From Solanum dulcamara (lineage: Eukaryota; Streptophyta; Magnoliopsida; Solanales; Solanaceae): a stretch of 64,000 nt of DNA. The position numbers were made by a program, and so were the translations under genes. The notes beneath the pieces were generated by a model. The model was given only the letters and a program-made list of their open reading frames with translations, was not told the DNA's origin and made no database searches. Positions 20,981 to 31,208 of this stretch are shown here, one piece after another (within the stretch, counting starts at the first letter, position 1; each line of letters opens with the position of its first letter). The stretch spans positions 49,733,097 to 49,797,096 of the forward strand of contig NC_077242.1 in NCBI RefSeq assembly GCF_947179165.1, given 5' to 3'.

Positions 20981-23851
20981 TGTAAGACCCTAGAAGTTGA
21001 AAAGTAGAAACAAAAGAAAATTTTCAAGAAAAGAGATTGTCCCAAAGTTTACGACTTGGCCTACGAGTCGTAGGGACTTCTAAGGGTCATAGGAGTGGCT
21101 CGTAGGAAACTACTTTAAGGTTACAAAATTGGTCAAGTCTGGAAAGAAGTTTACGAGTCAATGTATGACTCGTAGAAAAGGTTACTATTCGTAGGAGCGA
21201 CTTGTAGAATTAATGTCTGAGTTTGGTAAAATAATGAGTCTTAAAACTTTTTGACCGACTCAAGGGGACGAGTCGTAGAATGTTGATGAGTCGCCATTTG
21301 GAGTCATAGAAAGGGGTTCATGAATTCCAAACTTTGGGTAAGTGTGGTCAAGTTTGATGAGTTATTTGTATGATTCTTGTATGTGTTGACCACTCATAGA
21401 CATGATTATTAGGGACCAAGTTTCATTCTAGTCACCTATGATTTTGGAGCACTACTTTGATGACTCATATTGACAACCCATATACTAAATGAAAAGTTAT
21501 AGAAGCCATCCATAGGGTCAAAAAGGGTAATTCTTATTTGTACATAAGTGTTAAGGTAAATTATTAATTGTGGGAATAGATTTGGGGATGTTTTAAGGTC
21601 ACAAGAATGCTCTAGCACAAAGACAAATGGAAAGCTTCCTTACCGATTGAGGTTTGGTAAAAGATTTTACTTGGGTCAAATTCAAATGATTATATCTCTT
21701 AGAATATAAATAATTGGGTGAACTAGAATCTATAACATTAAAATTCTTTGAGTCCTCTTTCCAATGCGATAAAATTTATCTCATTTTGAGTTCAGAATAA
21801 AATGTTATGGATGTTTTACTTGAGGTTGGCATATCTAAGAATGATTACAACTCAACTCTACGACCTGTAGAGTTTACTATGAGTCGTAGAAGTCAAACCC
21901 TCAAAAAAAATCTTGCACATCTTCTAGGGCGATTTTAGTCCTTTCTCAAGTCTTTTAACTCTATTCTAAGTTACTTGTGGGTGTTTTGAAGGAATATATC
22001 ATTCCACTAACTGTTTTCCCCCTCATAATCATAAATCTAAACATTCAAGTATCTAAAATATCCTTTCAAGACTTTGTTCTTCTCCTACAAGACTACATTG
22101 AAGGATCAACTAGGGTTTCCAATTCTTCCATTAATTTCAAGCTTCAATCAAGGATTCCATCCATGATATGTGGGTATTCATCCATGGGTTTCTTTCCTCT
22201 CATGGAGTCCAAAGAAATCGCTACCTTTCTAGCCAATTTAAGTATGTATATTTATGAGTCTTCTCAATTTTTATTCAATTGCATGAATTATAATTTATTC
22301 TATGATTACAAATCTATTTCAATATGAGTTGAGGATGATTGAATGAAAATGGTGATTTTCTTATGAATTCTCTACAATACTACCAAGGGTTCATGATCTC
22401 ATTATGGGTCTTGTTTAATTATTTATAAATTGAATGAATTAAGATTTAATTATTATTTATTTACTCAATTAAGTATGAATAACTAATAAATTGCAAGAGT
22501 TTTGATGATTTACAAGTAATTCTCTATAAAGCTATTTCAGGTTCATAAATTCCTTCATGAGTCCTTTCAATTATTATTCAATTAACATTTTCTTATTTGA
22601 TTAAGAATGACTTCCATTTAATTACATGATTTTTAGATGATTCCATATAGGCTTATGCATGATACTATAATTTCCAACAATAAGCTATATAGTATGAGTA
22701 TGAATATGCATTGGGTTGTTTTATTTATGATATATTCCATAATTATTGATTAAATTATGCATTCAATTATTATTATTTTCATGAATTGAGTATGAGTTGA
22801 TATAAAATATATTGCCATGCATGTTTTCAATCAAATTTCATGATTTTTAAGATAATTGTTTATGTATTCAATTTTTTATCCCAATTTCAAGTATAAGCTA
22901 TTATTATGGATTTTAAAGTAGATAAGATATGAATTTTATGCAATTTGTGAAAGAGGTGACTTAGGATACTTAATTAGTGACTTAGGAACCTAATGACATG
23001 AATTATGCAAGTATGATATTGTAATGTTGAAAGGCCTGTACTCACATTGCAAGTATGACATGAAAATGAGCTATTGTATGACTCATGATGTTTATGAATA
23101 AGTTTATGATATAGGTTAAGTATGATTACTATGTTATGTATTCCATGGGATTGAATTAATACCTAGCGGACTTTGACATGAGGGCCCTACCAAAAGCCTT
23201 AGTAGCAGCCTCAAGTCCTTTAAACTACATGCCACGGAAAGTTGGCTTCATAGCTTAGCTAGTGGATCCACATATAGCGTATGTAGATGACCCTCCTAGC
23301 GGGGTAGAGTCTACCTTGGCATGTAGATTCCCCTTTTTTCCATTGTACGGGGAGACATTGGGATTTCATGTTATAGCTCGCTTGGTTTTATTGTCAGTTA
23401 TGGTTTTAATCCCAAATATGTATATTCTATTTTATATACTTTTCATGATCTCAATTATGTCTCTTAATGCTTTGATCAAATCATGTTATCTTATGAATTT
23501 ATTTGTCCTTTTATCATTGTATCTTATGTTTTATATTGTATGTTATGCTCACATTCTTAGTACATTCAAAGTACTAACACATACTTATTTTGTTTCCCTA
23601 TAATGTCTTGTAATTTACGTCTTGACAATCACCCTACACACTCTCGTGGCTAGATACAAGACTTGTTCACTTGATTTGGTAAGTCCTCATTCTTTGGGGA
23701 CTACTATCGAGCTTATAATTTTGAGCTACCTCTAGACTATGTTGTTATTTTGAGAACATTTCTCTTTCTTTTTTTAGGAGCTAGTGGCTTGTTTTATGCC
23801 CCGACCTATGTTAGTATGATAGAGGCTTGTTTAGACATAGAGTTGATGTAG
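20981..23851 (+). mobile_element. Y2 3' LTR, first part (2.87 kb)
   Basis: Begins TGTAAGACCCTAGAAG at 20981 and runs to the X6 insertion at 23852. The 23160-23600 part is the reverse complement of 31780-32090 in Y-A (the 'GGGCCCTACC' and 'CGGGGTAGAGTCTACC' blocks), which fixes family and orientation. The first 350 bp carry many ACGAGTCGTAG-like words. The donor site seen in Y-A (GGTATGTGGG) appears near 22166 as GATATGTGGG, so the GT is lost. The forward frame 21977-22327 is inside LTR and not a gene. Confidence 0.85.
23847..23851 (+). other. Target-site duplication of X6, left copy (TGTAG)
   Basis: TGTAG immediately before the X6 start; the same five bases follow X6 at 27334-27338. Y-A, which lacks X here, reads continuously across the equivalent point. 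Confidence 0.8.
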
Positions 23852-24200
23852 TGTTATGCCCCATACTTTTGTACTTTGAAAAGCTTTCTTAAACTTCTTA
23901 AAGTTTTCTACGTGACCAAGATTATGTAAAATGTTATCAAATAACTCTAAGGAAGGGAGGATGTGATGTGCCATAAGTGAGAAGGTTGGAGATAGGGTTA
24001 TAAGGATTTGAAACAAGTTGGGGGCCAAAATAACAAGTTGTGGGACTCGACTTACTTGCGTAAGCTATCAACTTGGATGTCTTACGTACTTAAGATATTG
24101 GAGTATATGATGAGCTTACGTAGCAAGAATTATATAGGTTCTTAAAGTGAGATGAGATTACGAACCCATGGAAGAGGCAGAAGGAGGAGGAAGGAGGCGT

Positions 24201-24267
24201 AGCACCTACTTGGACGCAAGTAGGTGATGCACCTACTTGGACCAAGTAGGTGACTGACCTACTTTGG
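24201..24267. repeat. Inverted AAGTAGGTG word array (X6 U3)
   Basis: CACCTACTTGG, CAAGTAGGTG, CACCTACTTGG, CCAAGTAGGTG and GACCTACTTT in a row: the cleanest copy of this X promoter-proximal array. Adjacent words are inverted and could pair in single strands. Confidence 0.8.
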
Positions 24268-24361
24268 TGGACCCCACGCTGCCATGTGGCAACCAAGGAT
24301 TGGAGGCATGACGTGAGGTAGCACCCTAGGGGGATGCCACATGTCACCTCCTAAGGAGGTG

Positions 24362-24480
24362 TATATATGTACATTATCGTAAAATATAATTTATTTTCAG
24401 CATGTTTATCCTTAGAAAAAGAAGAGAAAAACGTTTAGGAACAAGAGAGGGCAGCCACGGATTTGGCCAATTTGAGGTAA
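24362..24480 (+). promoter_or_regulatory. X6 LTR promoter block: TATA and splice donor
   Basis: TATATATG at 24362-24369 and TTGAGGTAAAC with GT at 24477-24478, 115 nt apart, in the same order and nearly the same spacing as X5. Inferred function. Confidence 0.5.
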
Positions 24481-26244
24481 ACCTCCGACTTTCGTTCCAT
24501 GAATTAATTATATAGGGTATACTAAAATGAAATGAAGGTGTTATTAATGTAAATATATGGTTTGGAGCAGCACCAAAAGGATACGAACAGTCCGCTAAAG
24601 TTTCAGCATGTTAAGGAACTTCCGAAGCCAATTTTCAGCATGTTTGGGAAGCCGTTTTTAAGGTATGGCTTGATTATCTTCTCCCACGTTTTTGTAAAGG
24701 GTCAAGCACATTATGGGTGTGTAAAAATTAGTTGTAGAAGTAAAAATATGGGCGTTATGGCTGAAGGAAGTTGCAGGTCGTGTAGGGACTATTTTGGCGT
24801 ATTGTAGTGGCTTAAAATATAACTAGTATCGTTGTTATTGTAGTGTAATATTGGGAATTATTTTGTAGTGTTGCAGGTATGGAAAAATATATAAATATGG
24901 GTATAAGGTATGCTGGTTTCATACACATGACACCCCGTTTAGTGTCGTTAAGATTTTACAAAATAAAGATTGAAAACCGTATTTTGGAGTCATAGTTTTG
25001 ATCGGGCTGTTTGGGACTTGTTTGGTGTGGTGTTGAGGTGGTATAATTGTGTATTGGATTCTGGTTGTTGTTTTTTGTTGTCTTTACTAATTGAAAATGT
25101 AATTGGAAGTTCAGATAGGGCAAGTTATAGAGGAGATGTTGCCCGAATTTCGTGAACTTCTTAACTAACTAATAGACTAGTTGAGACTAGTCAAGAAAGG
25201 CGAATAAGGAATTGATTCCTATGGGTTCTTAGTTGTGGATTTAGAAGCTGAAAAGTTCAATATTATTAATGTTAGTACTACCTTCGTGTTAAATAGGTTT
25301 AGAAGGTGACGAGGCAAGAGTGGTTACGATTACTCTATAAAAGGAATGTAAGGTTATCCCTTCTTCTCTTTTGGCATGTCTTAGATGTAAGTGTTATGTA
25401 TGTAAAGCTTATCTCTTTCTTTCTTTTGGCATGTCTTCAATTTAAGTAATGAATGATATGAGCTTGAGGGTAAATCTACTCATAAATGCCAAGCATAATT
25501 CATGGTCCTTACTTACTTCTTGATGAAAGCACTTTTATGGTAATTGAACTAGGGTTTCTCAAGCCTTCCATACGTTAGGAAGTGATGAATAGGTGAAGCT
25601 ATCCTTCTTTGCTCTTGGCATATCTTATCCATAAGTAGTTTTTACATGAAATGTGGGGATAATTCCATTCATAAAACTCCAGGAATGACTCGTAATTATT
25701 ACCCACTTCGTGGTATTAGAACTCCTATAATAGCTGCGTTATTACCTTTTAAGGCTTCTCTATGATGAAGGGTAGTATACGTAAAACCTATCTCTCCTTT
25801 CTTTTGGAATGTCTTAAATATAAGTGAATTGATATATGATATGAGTTTTGAGGGAGTTCCATTCATAAGTTTTGGACATAACTCATGATTCGTGTTCACT
25901 CCTGAATGCTAAAACTCCTAAAGTAGTTGAACTACTACCCTCGAGCCTTCTATATGTTGAGTAGTGATTGAGTACATAAGCTCCTATTTCTAAACACTCT
26001 GTGATGATAAATGTCTCTGATAACATAAGATATATAGCATTATCTTAATAAAAGTCTATGATTCCTAAGACTCCATTGATATGGACCCTAATGGCATTTA
26101 GAGGATATTTGAGATGCTGATCATTTTGATCCTCAAATGATAGTTCATGACGATTGTTATACCGAGTCATAGAGGATGAGCTAATTGCATATGGTGACTT
26201 ACTACTCTACTCGTGCATGTTGTTAATACATCTTCCATTAAGTC

Positions 26245-26700
26245 CCATGAAGTGCTGGGTATGACTAAGTCCTATAAAGAGCCGGGTACAAAATATGATG
26301 ACATGATTATTCACCGAGTCCCTTGAGGGGCTGGGTATGACCGAGTTCCATAAAGGGCCAGGTACGATATATGATGATATGGGCATTGACCGAGTCCCAT
26401 AAAGGGCCTGGGTACGATATTTGATAACATGAGCATTCACCGAGTCCCATAAAGGGCTAGGTACGACTGAGTCCCATAAAAGGCCGGGTACAATATATGA
26501 TGGTATGATTATTATGATAGTATAATTGTTTACAGAGTCCCTCTCTAAAGGGTCAAATACAGTATATAGGCATTCATATGAAAAGATGATGATGTATTTG
26601 TAACATATGAGATGACGCCATATATGATGGTATGATGTCGTATACGATGATATGATAACATCGAGTCCCACACCGGGCCGGGTATGATATGGGAGGATGA
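26245..26700 (+). repeat. Minisatellite in X6
   Basis: Units with the core CCGAGTCCCATAAAGGGCC and GGGTACGATATATGATGATATG, about seven diverged copies of variable length. The 166-codon reverse frame at 26207-26707 runs through it and gives a peptide with repeated 'GPLWDSV'-like segments; it is a by-product of the repeat. Confidence 0.85.
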
Positions 26701-27333
26701 CATACATACCCTCAATTTATAAGATGCAGGTGCAGTGATTTACTAAATGTTATACTTATTTCCTGCCACTAATTCTGCTGTAATCTCACTTATACTGTGT
26801 TATGCTTTATATACTCAGTATATCTATCGTACTGACCCTCTTTCTTCGAGGGGCTGCATTTCATGCCCGCAGGTATAAATGTTCATTTCGGAGATCTGCC
26901 AGCTTAGGATTTTCACTCAGCTATGTTGGAAGTGCTCCACTATTCCTAAACCTAGCCTTTGGGTACTGGTCCTCCTATGTACATATTTGTTTACTCAAGG
27001 ATACGATGGGGACCCACTCCCCCCTTATATTACCGTTACTATTCTTAGAGGTTTGTAGACATATGTATATGGGTTGTTTATAATTTTTTTTCAGTTATGC
27101 CTATACGATGCGTTGTGAATATTTTTATGTATGACTACCTTATCGCCTTACGTGTCCTTTCATGATATGATGTGAATGCAAGGGGCTACATGTACATGAA
27201 AAGATTTTGACCCATTGGGGTTTTTCTGTGTAGCATCACATTATTCAGAGTTCAACTTGACTATAGCTGATAGGTATGTATATGGGGGTCCAGGTCGGAC
27301 CCCAGTCACAGCCTATGGGGTTGGGTCGTGAAG

Positions 27334-27524
27334 TGTAGTCTGTTTGAATATATGACTTCAGTTTCGTTTTATCTCTAGACTTTCATGTTTGAGATTATTC
27401 TTCCACTTATTTTTATTATGTTTTATTATAGCTTATGAATGCGATGTATTTTAAGAGGTTTGGTTGGGATCCTTCGGGTTTCCAATCACAGTGTCACTTT
27501 TAAGGCCTAGTCCGGGTCGTAACA
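27334..27524 (+). mobile_element. Y2 3' LTR, tail, and junction with Y-A integrase
   Basis: Starts with the second TGTAG and ends GGTCGTAACA at 27524. The next base begins reverse-strand integrase of Y-A, so Y2 inserted into Y-A. The reverse reading frame of Y-A runs a few codons into this LTR and stops. Confidence 0.85.
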
Positions 27525-28134
27525 AATCCAAATAGAATGATATTGCCTTCTTATACGGGGAAAACCCATCATAAAGTCCATATTGACATCTTCCCAAGTA
27601 GGAGTCTCAATGACTTGAGCTAAACCTCCCGGTTTTTGATACTCAACTTCAATTTGTTGACAATTTAGGCACCTAGCCACGATTTCCACTATGTGCTTCT
27701 TCATACCGTTCCACCAATACACTTCCCTCAAATCATGATACATCTTGGTGGATACTGAATGGATCAAATACCGAGAACTATGGGCCTCATATAATGTTAA
27801 CTCTCTTAACTTATCAACATTAGGAACACACAAATGACCTTGGTAGAGAAGTACCCCATCCCCCCTTTGGGAAAAAGCCTTAATGGCTTTTTCAGCAACC
27901 AACTTCTTCAATTCAACCAAAATCGAATCATGGTCCTGTTTGGCCTTAACATCCACCATAAGAGATGATTCCGAACCATTATGCACAAGAATACCCCCAT
28001 CATTTGAATAGACCAAACACACACATAAATCTGCCAATCTATGAAAATCTTTAACAAACTCATTCTTACCTTCCACAACAAGAGCAACACTATTCATGGA
28101 CAACCAATTAAGAGCATCGGCCGCATCATTTGCC
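27525..28134 (-). pseudogene. Y-A integrase, N-terminal half (cut by Y2)
   Basis: Reverse-strand frame of about 200 codons from the RNase H/integrase linker ('GGILVHNGSESSLMVDVK') through the zinc domain ('EAHSSRYLIHSV', then 'ARCLNCQQIEV': the His and Cys ligands are present) to the start of the catalytic core ('WEDVNMDFMMGFP', with the first catalytic Asp in MDF). It is cut at 'YHSIWI' by the Y2 LTR. The rest of the core and the C-terminal domain are absent from this copy. It is the best-preserved coding stretch in the window. Confidence 0.9.
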
Positions 28135-28490
28135 TTACCCAGATGGTATAATACACTCATCATAGACTTTTAGAAGTTCAATCCATCTCATTTGCCTAAG
28201 CTTCAAGTCCCTTTGACTGAACACACGTTTCAAGCTTTTGTGGTCGGTGAACACAACAATATGCACCCTATAAAGATAATGGCGCCAAATTTTCAAAGCA
28301 AACACAATCGCCTCAAGTTCAAGATCATGTATAGGATAGTTCTTTTCATGCACTTTAAGTTTCCTGGAGGAATAGGATATAACTTTACCATATTCCATCA
28401 AGACGCAACCAAGACCAACACGTGAAGCATTACAATAAATAACAAACCCATCCGAACCTTTAGACAATGTCAAAAATAGTAGCCGACGTG
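28135..28490 (-). pseudogene. Y-A RNase H domain
   Basis: Reverse-strand frame with '[21 protein letters not shown]', then '[19 protein letters not shown]', '[13 protein letters not shown]' and 'ADALNWLSMNS' in the next frame. The order and spacing match Ty3/gypsy RNase H, which removes RNA from the RNA/DNA hybrid. The first catalytic Asp (family YCDAS) is Asn here (YCNAS), and a frameshift lies near 28150. Inactive. Confidence 0.9.
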
Positions 28491-29500
28491 AGACGATCCT
28501 TCAATATTTGGAAACTTTTCTCACATTCGTCCGACCATTGGAATTTTGCCTTTTTTTGTGTCAACTTAGTTAAAGGCAAAGCAATAGATGAAAATCCTTC
28601 AACCTTCTGTAGTATCCGGCTAAGCCCAAAAAGCTTCTAATGTCCGAAGAAGATAATTGTCTAGTCCAATTCTTAACCCCCTCCGTCTTCTTTGGGTCTA
28701 ATTTAATCCCATCACCGGACACCACATGGCCAAGAAATGCCACTTCCCTCAGCCAAAATTCACAATTACTAAATTTAGCGAATAATTACTTCTCTCTCAA
28801 TATTTGCAACACAATCCTCAAGTGACCCATATGATCTTCCTCATTTTGAGAATAAATCAAGATATCATTAATGAACACCACTATGAACATGTCCAAATAT
28901 GGATATGATTTATCAAATCCATGAATATCACAGGAGCATTAGTCAAACCAAATGACATTAATACAAATTCAAAATAACCTTACATTGTCCGAAAAGCCAT
29001 TTTAGGAATATCACACTCCCTTACCTTTAATTGATGATAATCGGAATGGAGGTCAATCTTAAAAAAGTAGGTTTCTCCTTGTAATTGATCAAACAATTCA
29101 TCTATCCTTGTAATTGGATAGTTGTTCTTTATTATGACCTTATTCAATTGTCGATAGTGTATACACATTCAGACTAACCTATATTTCTTCCTAAGAAAAC
29201 ACGGGAGCACCCCATAGTGAAATACTCAGTCTTATAAAACCCTTATCCAATAAATCCTTCAATTGTTCTTTCAACTCCTTAAGTTCCACCGGAGCCATAC
29301 GGTAAGGAGGAATAGAAATAGGTTGGATATCAGAAAGAAGATCTATGCCAAAGTCAATTTCCCTTTCGAGAGGAATACTGGGCAAATTATTGGAAAACAC
29401 ATCGAAAGACTATTAGTTACAGGGACAAACTCAAGAATCGAAGTTTTGGAATCGACATCCATAACTCGCACAATGTGATAAAAACACCCCTTGGAAATCA
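28491..29500 (-). pseudogene. Y-A reverse transcriptase, frameshifted
   Basis: Reverse-strand pieces in order: '[20 protein letters not shown]' and '[20 protein letters not shown]' (29191-29400), '[20 protein letters not shown]' with '[14 protein letters not shown]' (28980-29168), then '[14 protein letters not shown]' and '[14 protein letters not shown]' (about 28570-28750). The active-site box, normally FIDDIL, reads FINDIL near 28865-28880. Stops and frame changes separate the pieces. It would have copied the element RNA into DNA; it is dead. Confidence 0.9.
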
Positions 29501-29559
29501 TTTGTCGGTCCTTAATACATTAGATGAATTGAACTTTAACTGTTGCATCATTATCCTAC

Positions 29560-29930
29560 CATTAAAGAATAGGCTCATTAGAAAAGTGATATTTAACCAC
29601 ATGAGTCTAACATATAGATGCGTAAGCGGCATATAACCAATCCATACCAAGAATGATGTCAAAATCAATCATATCAAGTTTAACAAGATCACATGGAATA
29701 AATCTGTGCAAGACCCAATAAGTTCTATTAGCTAATATCAAATAACCAACAGGATTATAAACCAAAAAAAGGTTCTACTAACACTTTGGGGCACACATCA
29801 AATCTCATAGCAATATAAGGGGTGACAAAAGATAAGTTGGCAACCGAATCAAGAAATGCATAAATATCAAGGATAAAGACTCGTAACATAATCATGAACA
29901 CATCGGGAGTTGACCAACATCTTGCCTAGT
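29560..29930 (-). pseudogene. Y-A aspartic protease region
   Basis: Reverse strand: 'YAFLDSVANLSFVTPYIAMR' (about 29805-29870), in the place of the protease active-site loop (family LDPGATLSFVTPY; the Asp is kept but the next residues differ), and 'MIDFDIILGMDWL' (about 29625-29665), a fixed motif between protease and reverse transcriptase in Del elements. Between them the frame is broken. Confidence 0.8.
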
Positions 29931-31049
29931 GTGAAGAGCATAGAATTGATTCTTACGTTGGCCACCCTTAGGTTGAGCTTAGGTGTCTTGTTGCACTTGG
30001 CCTCCTAGAGAATGACCTGCTCCACCCTTGTTGACATATAGAGGGCACTCGGATAACTTATGGACCATCTTGCCATATCTATATCAAGCACCCTTTCCCA
30101 TCAAGAACTTTCCTCTATGATTCGTTTTACACTTTGCACACTTAGGAAAATAAGGGCTACTAGCATTCAAGCCTCCTCCTTGTTGAGCTTTAGGATATGG
30201 CACCTTATCTTTAGTAAAACCTCTTCCCCAAGCTTTGTCCTTCTTTAGAGCGTCCATTACTACCACTAATCCTAGCATTGGAGAACCCACCTTCATACCG
30301 GGCCCTCTTAGAATCCCTTATCCTCATATCCTTGAGCTTTTCTCCTTCAATTTGTTTGGCAAAAGTCATGAGCAGACATATATCCATCTCCTTAAAAAGC
30401 ATAGCGTTAAGACCTTCTATACCAACCAAGTTGGACACTCCTCATATAAATTTACTCATTCGGACATGTGGATAGGCGACCAATGAAAAAGCATACTTTG
30501 ATAGCTTAGTAAAATTGAGGGCATAGTCCCTTATCTCCATATTTACCTATCAAAGATTTATGAACTCCAACACTTTAGCCTCCCTTAACTAAAAAGGGAA
30601 AAAGTGATCAAGGAAAGCAAGTTTGAAATCTCCCCATTCAATAGGACCTTCATCCACCCTCTCCAACTGCCATTGAGTGTACCAAACTTGAGCAACACCC
30701 TTAAGTTGGTAAGCTGCCAACTCCATTTTTTCTTCCGAAGTCACTCCTATAATGCTCACTATCTTGTAGACCTCATCATTAAAATATTGAGGATCCTCAT
30801 AAACTTTTGAGCCATAAAACTCCATAAGATTCATTCGTGTAAAGTCCCTCACTCTTAAGGCTGGAGTAGGAACATTAGGAGGAGTCGCAATACCTTGGTT
30901 GGTTACCATCGGGCTAGCATAGTAATGGTAGTTTGAAACTCCATATTAGTCACTTTTTCTAGTAAAGGACCATTGTCTTGAGGAGATAGGGGAGATTGGG
31001 AATCATTAGCATTATTTCCCCTTGGAAATGGTGGTTTTCTTAGAGCCAT
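29931..31049 (-). pseudogene. Y-A gag, frameshifted
   Basis: Reverse-strand gag from ATG at 31047-31049 ('MALRKPPFPRGNNAND'). A frameshift near 30905 moves it into the frame 30909-30589, which holds the capsid part: 'RVRDFTRMNLMEFYGSKV', 'DEVYKIVSIIGVTSEEKMEL' and 'AAYQLKGVAQVWYTQW'. After stops come 'FAKQIEGEKLKDMRIRDSKR' (30438-30211) and, in another frame, the nucleocapsid with 'CAKCKTNHRGK' (about 30110-30150), a decayed CCHC knuckle. Gag would form the particle. The start is chosen because it lies six bases after a splice-acceptor-like TTTTCAG and aligns with the Y-B gag start. Confidence 0.9.
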
Positions 31050-31051
31050 TT

Positions 31052-31080
31052 TTCTGAAAATCTCAAAGAAAGAACGATAG
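31052..31080 (-). promoter_or_regulatory. Splice-acceptor-like site before Y-A gag
   Basis: Reverse strand TTCTTTCTTTGAGATTTTCAG with AG at 31054-31055, then AAAA and the gag ATG. The same placement is seen in Y2 (AG at 19663-19664), and in Y-B the AG is changed to AA. With the donor GGTATGTGGG at 32661-32670 it would define an intron of about 1.6 kb covering the LTR end and primer-binding site. Inferred. Confidence 0.55.
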
Positions 31081-31190
31081 GGAAAAGAAGTCTTATGATA
31101 AACTTTATAGCATGACATAGATCATGAAACTTATGAATAAGACTCTCTTTGATGCAGCATGTTGGACTTTCTAGGACACTTAAAAACCTT

Positions 31191-31208
31191 GAGCTATGAT
31201 AGAAAATT
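31191..31208 (-). other. Y-A primer-binding site, decayed
   Basis: Forward GAGCTATGATAGA is a worn complement of TGGTATCAGAGC next to the LTR end at 31209. Recognisable mainly by position. Confidence 0.55.

Larger units (their letters stand above)
23852..27333 (+). mobile_element. X6: solo X LTR inside the Y2 3' LTR (3482 bp)
   Basis: Starts TGTTATGCCCCATAC and ends near 27333 (GGGTTGGGTCGTGAAG, where other copies end in CGTGACA), flanked by TGTAG on both sides. No interior sequence accompanies it, so it is a solo LTR left by recombination between the LTRs of an X element. It contains AAGTAGGTG words (24201-24267), a TATA/donor block (24362-24478), tandem GGCATGTCTTA-type segments near 25370-25440, and a minisatellite (26245-26700). 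Confidence 0.9.

Noticed and set aside
21977..22327. 116-codon forward frame
   Set aside because: Inside the Y2 LTR; not conserved in Y-A or Y-B at the equivalent place.
26207..26707. 166-codon reverse reading frame
   Set aside because: It runs through the X6 minisatellite; the peptide is made of repeated 'GPLWDSV'-like segments and is not kept in other X LTRs.
15567..27524. One element with 3.7-3.9 kb LTRs at 15567-19451 and 23852-27524
   Set aside because: X LTRs elsewhere end before the last 190-200 bp, TGTAG flanks X6 on both sides, and Y-A shows the Y LTR is continuous across that site; an X insertion in a Y LTR fits better.
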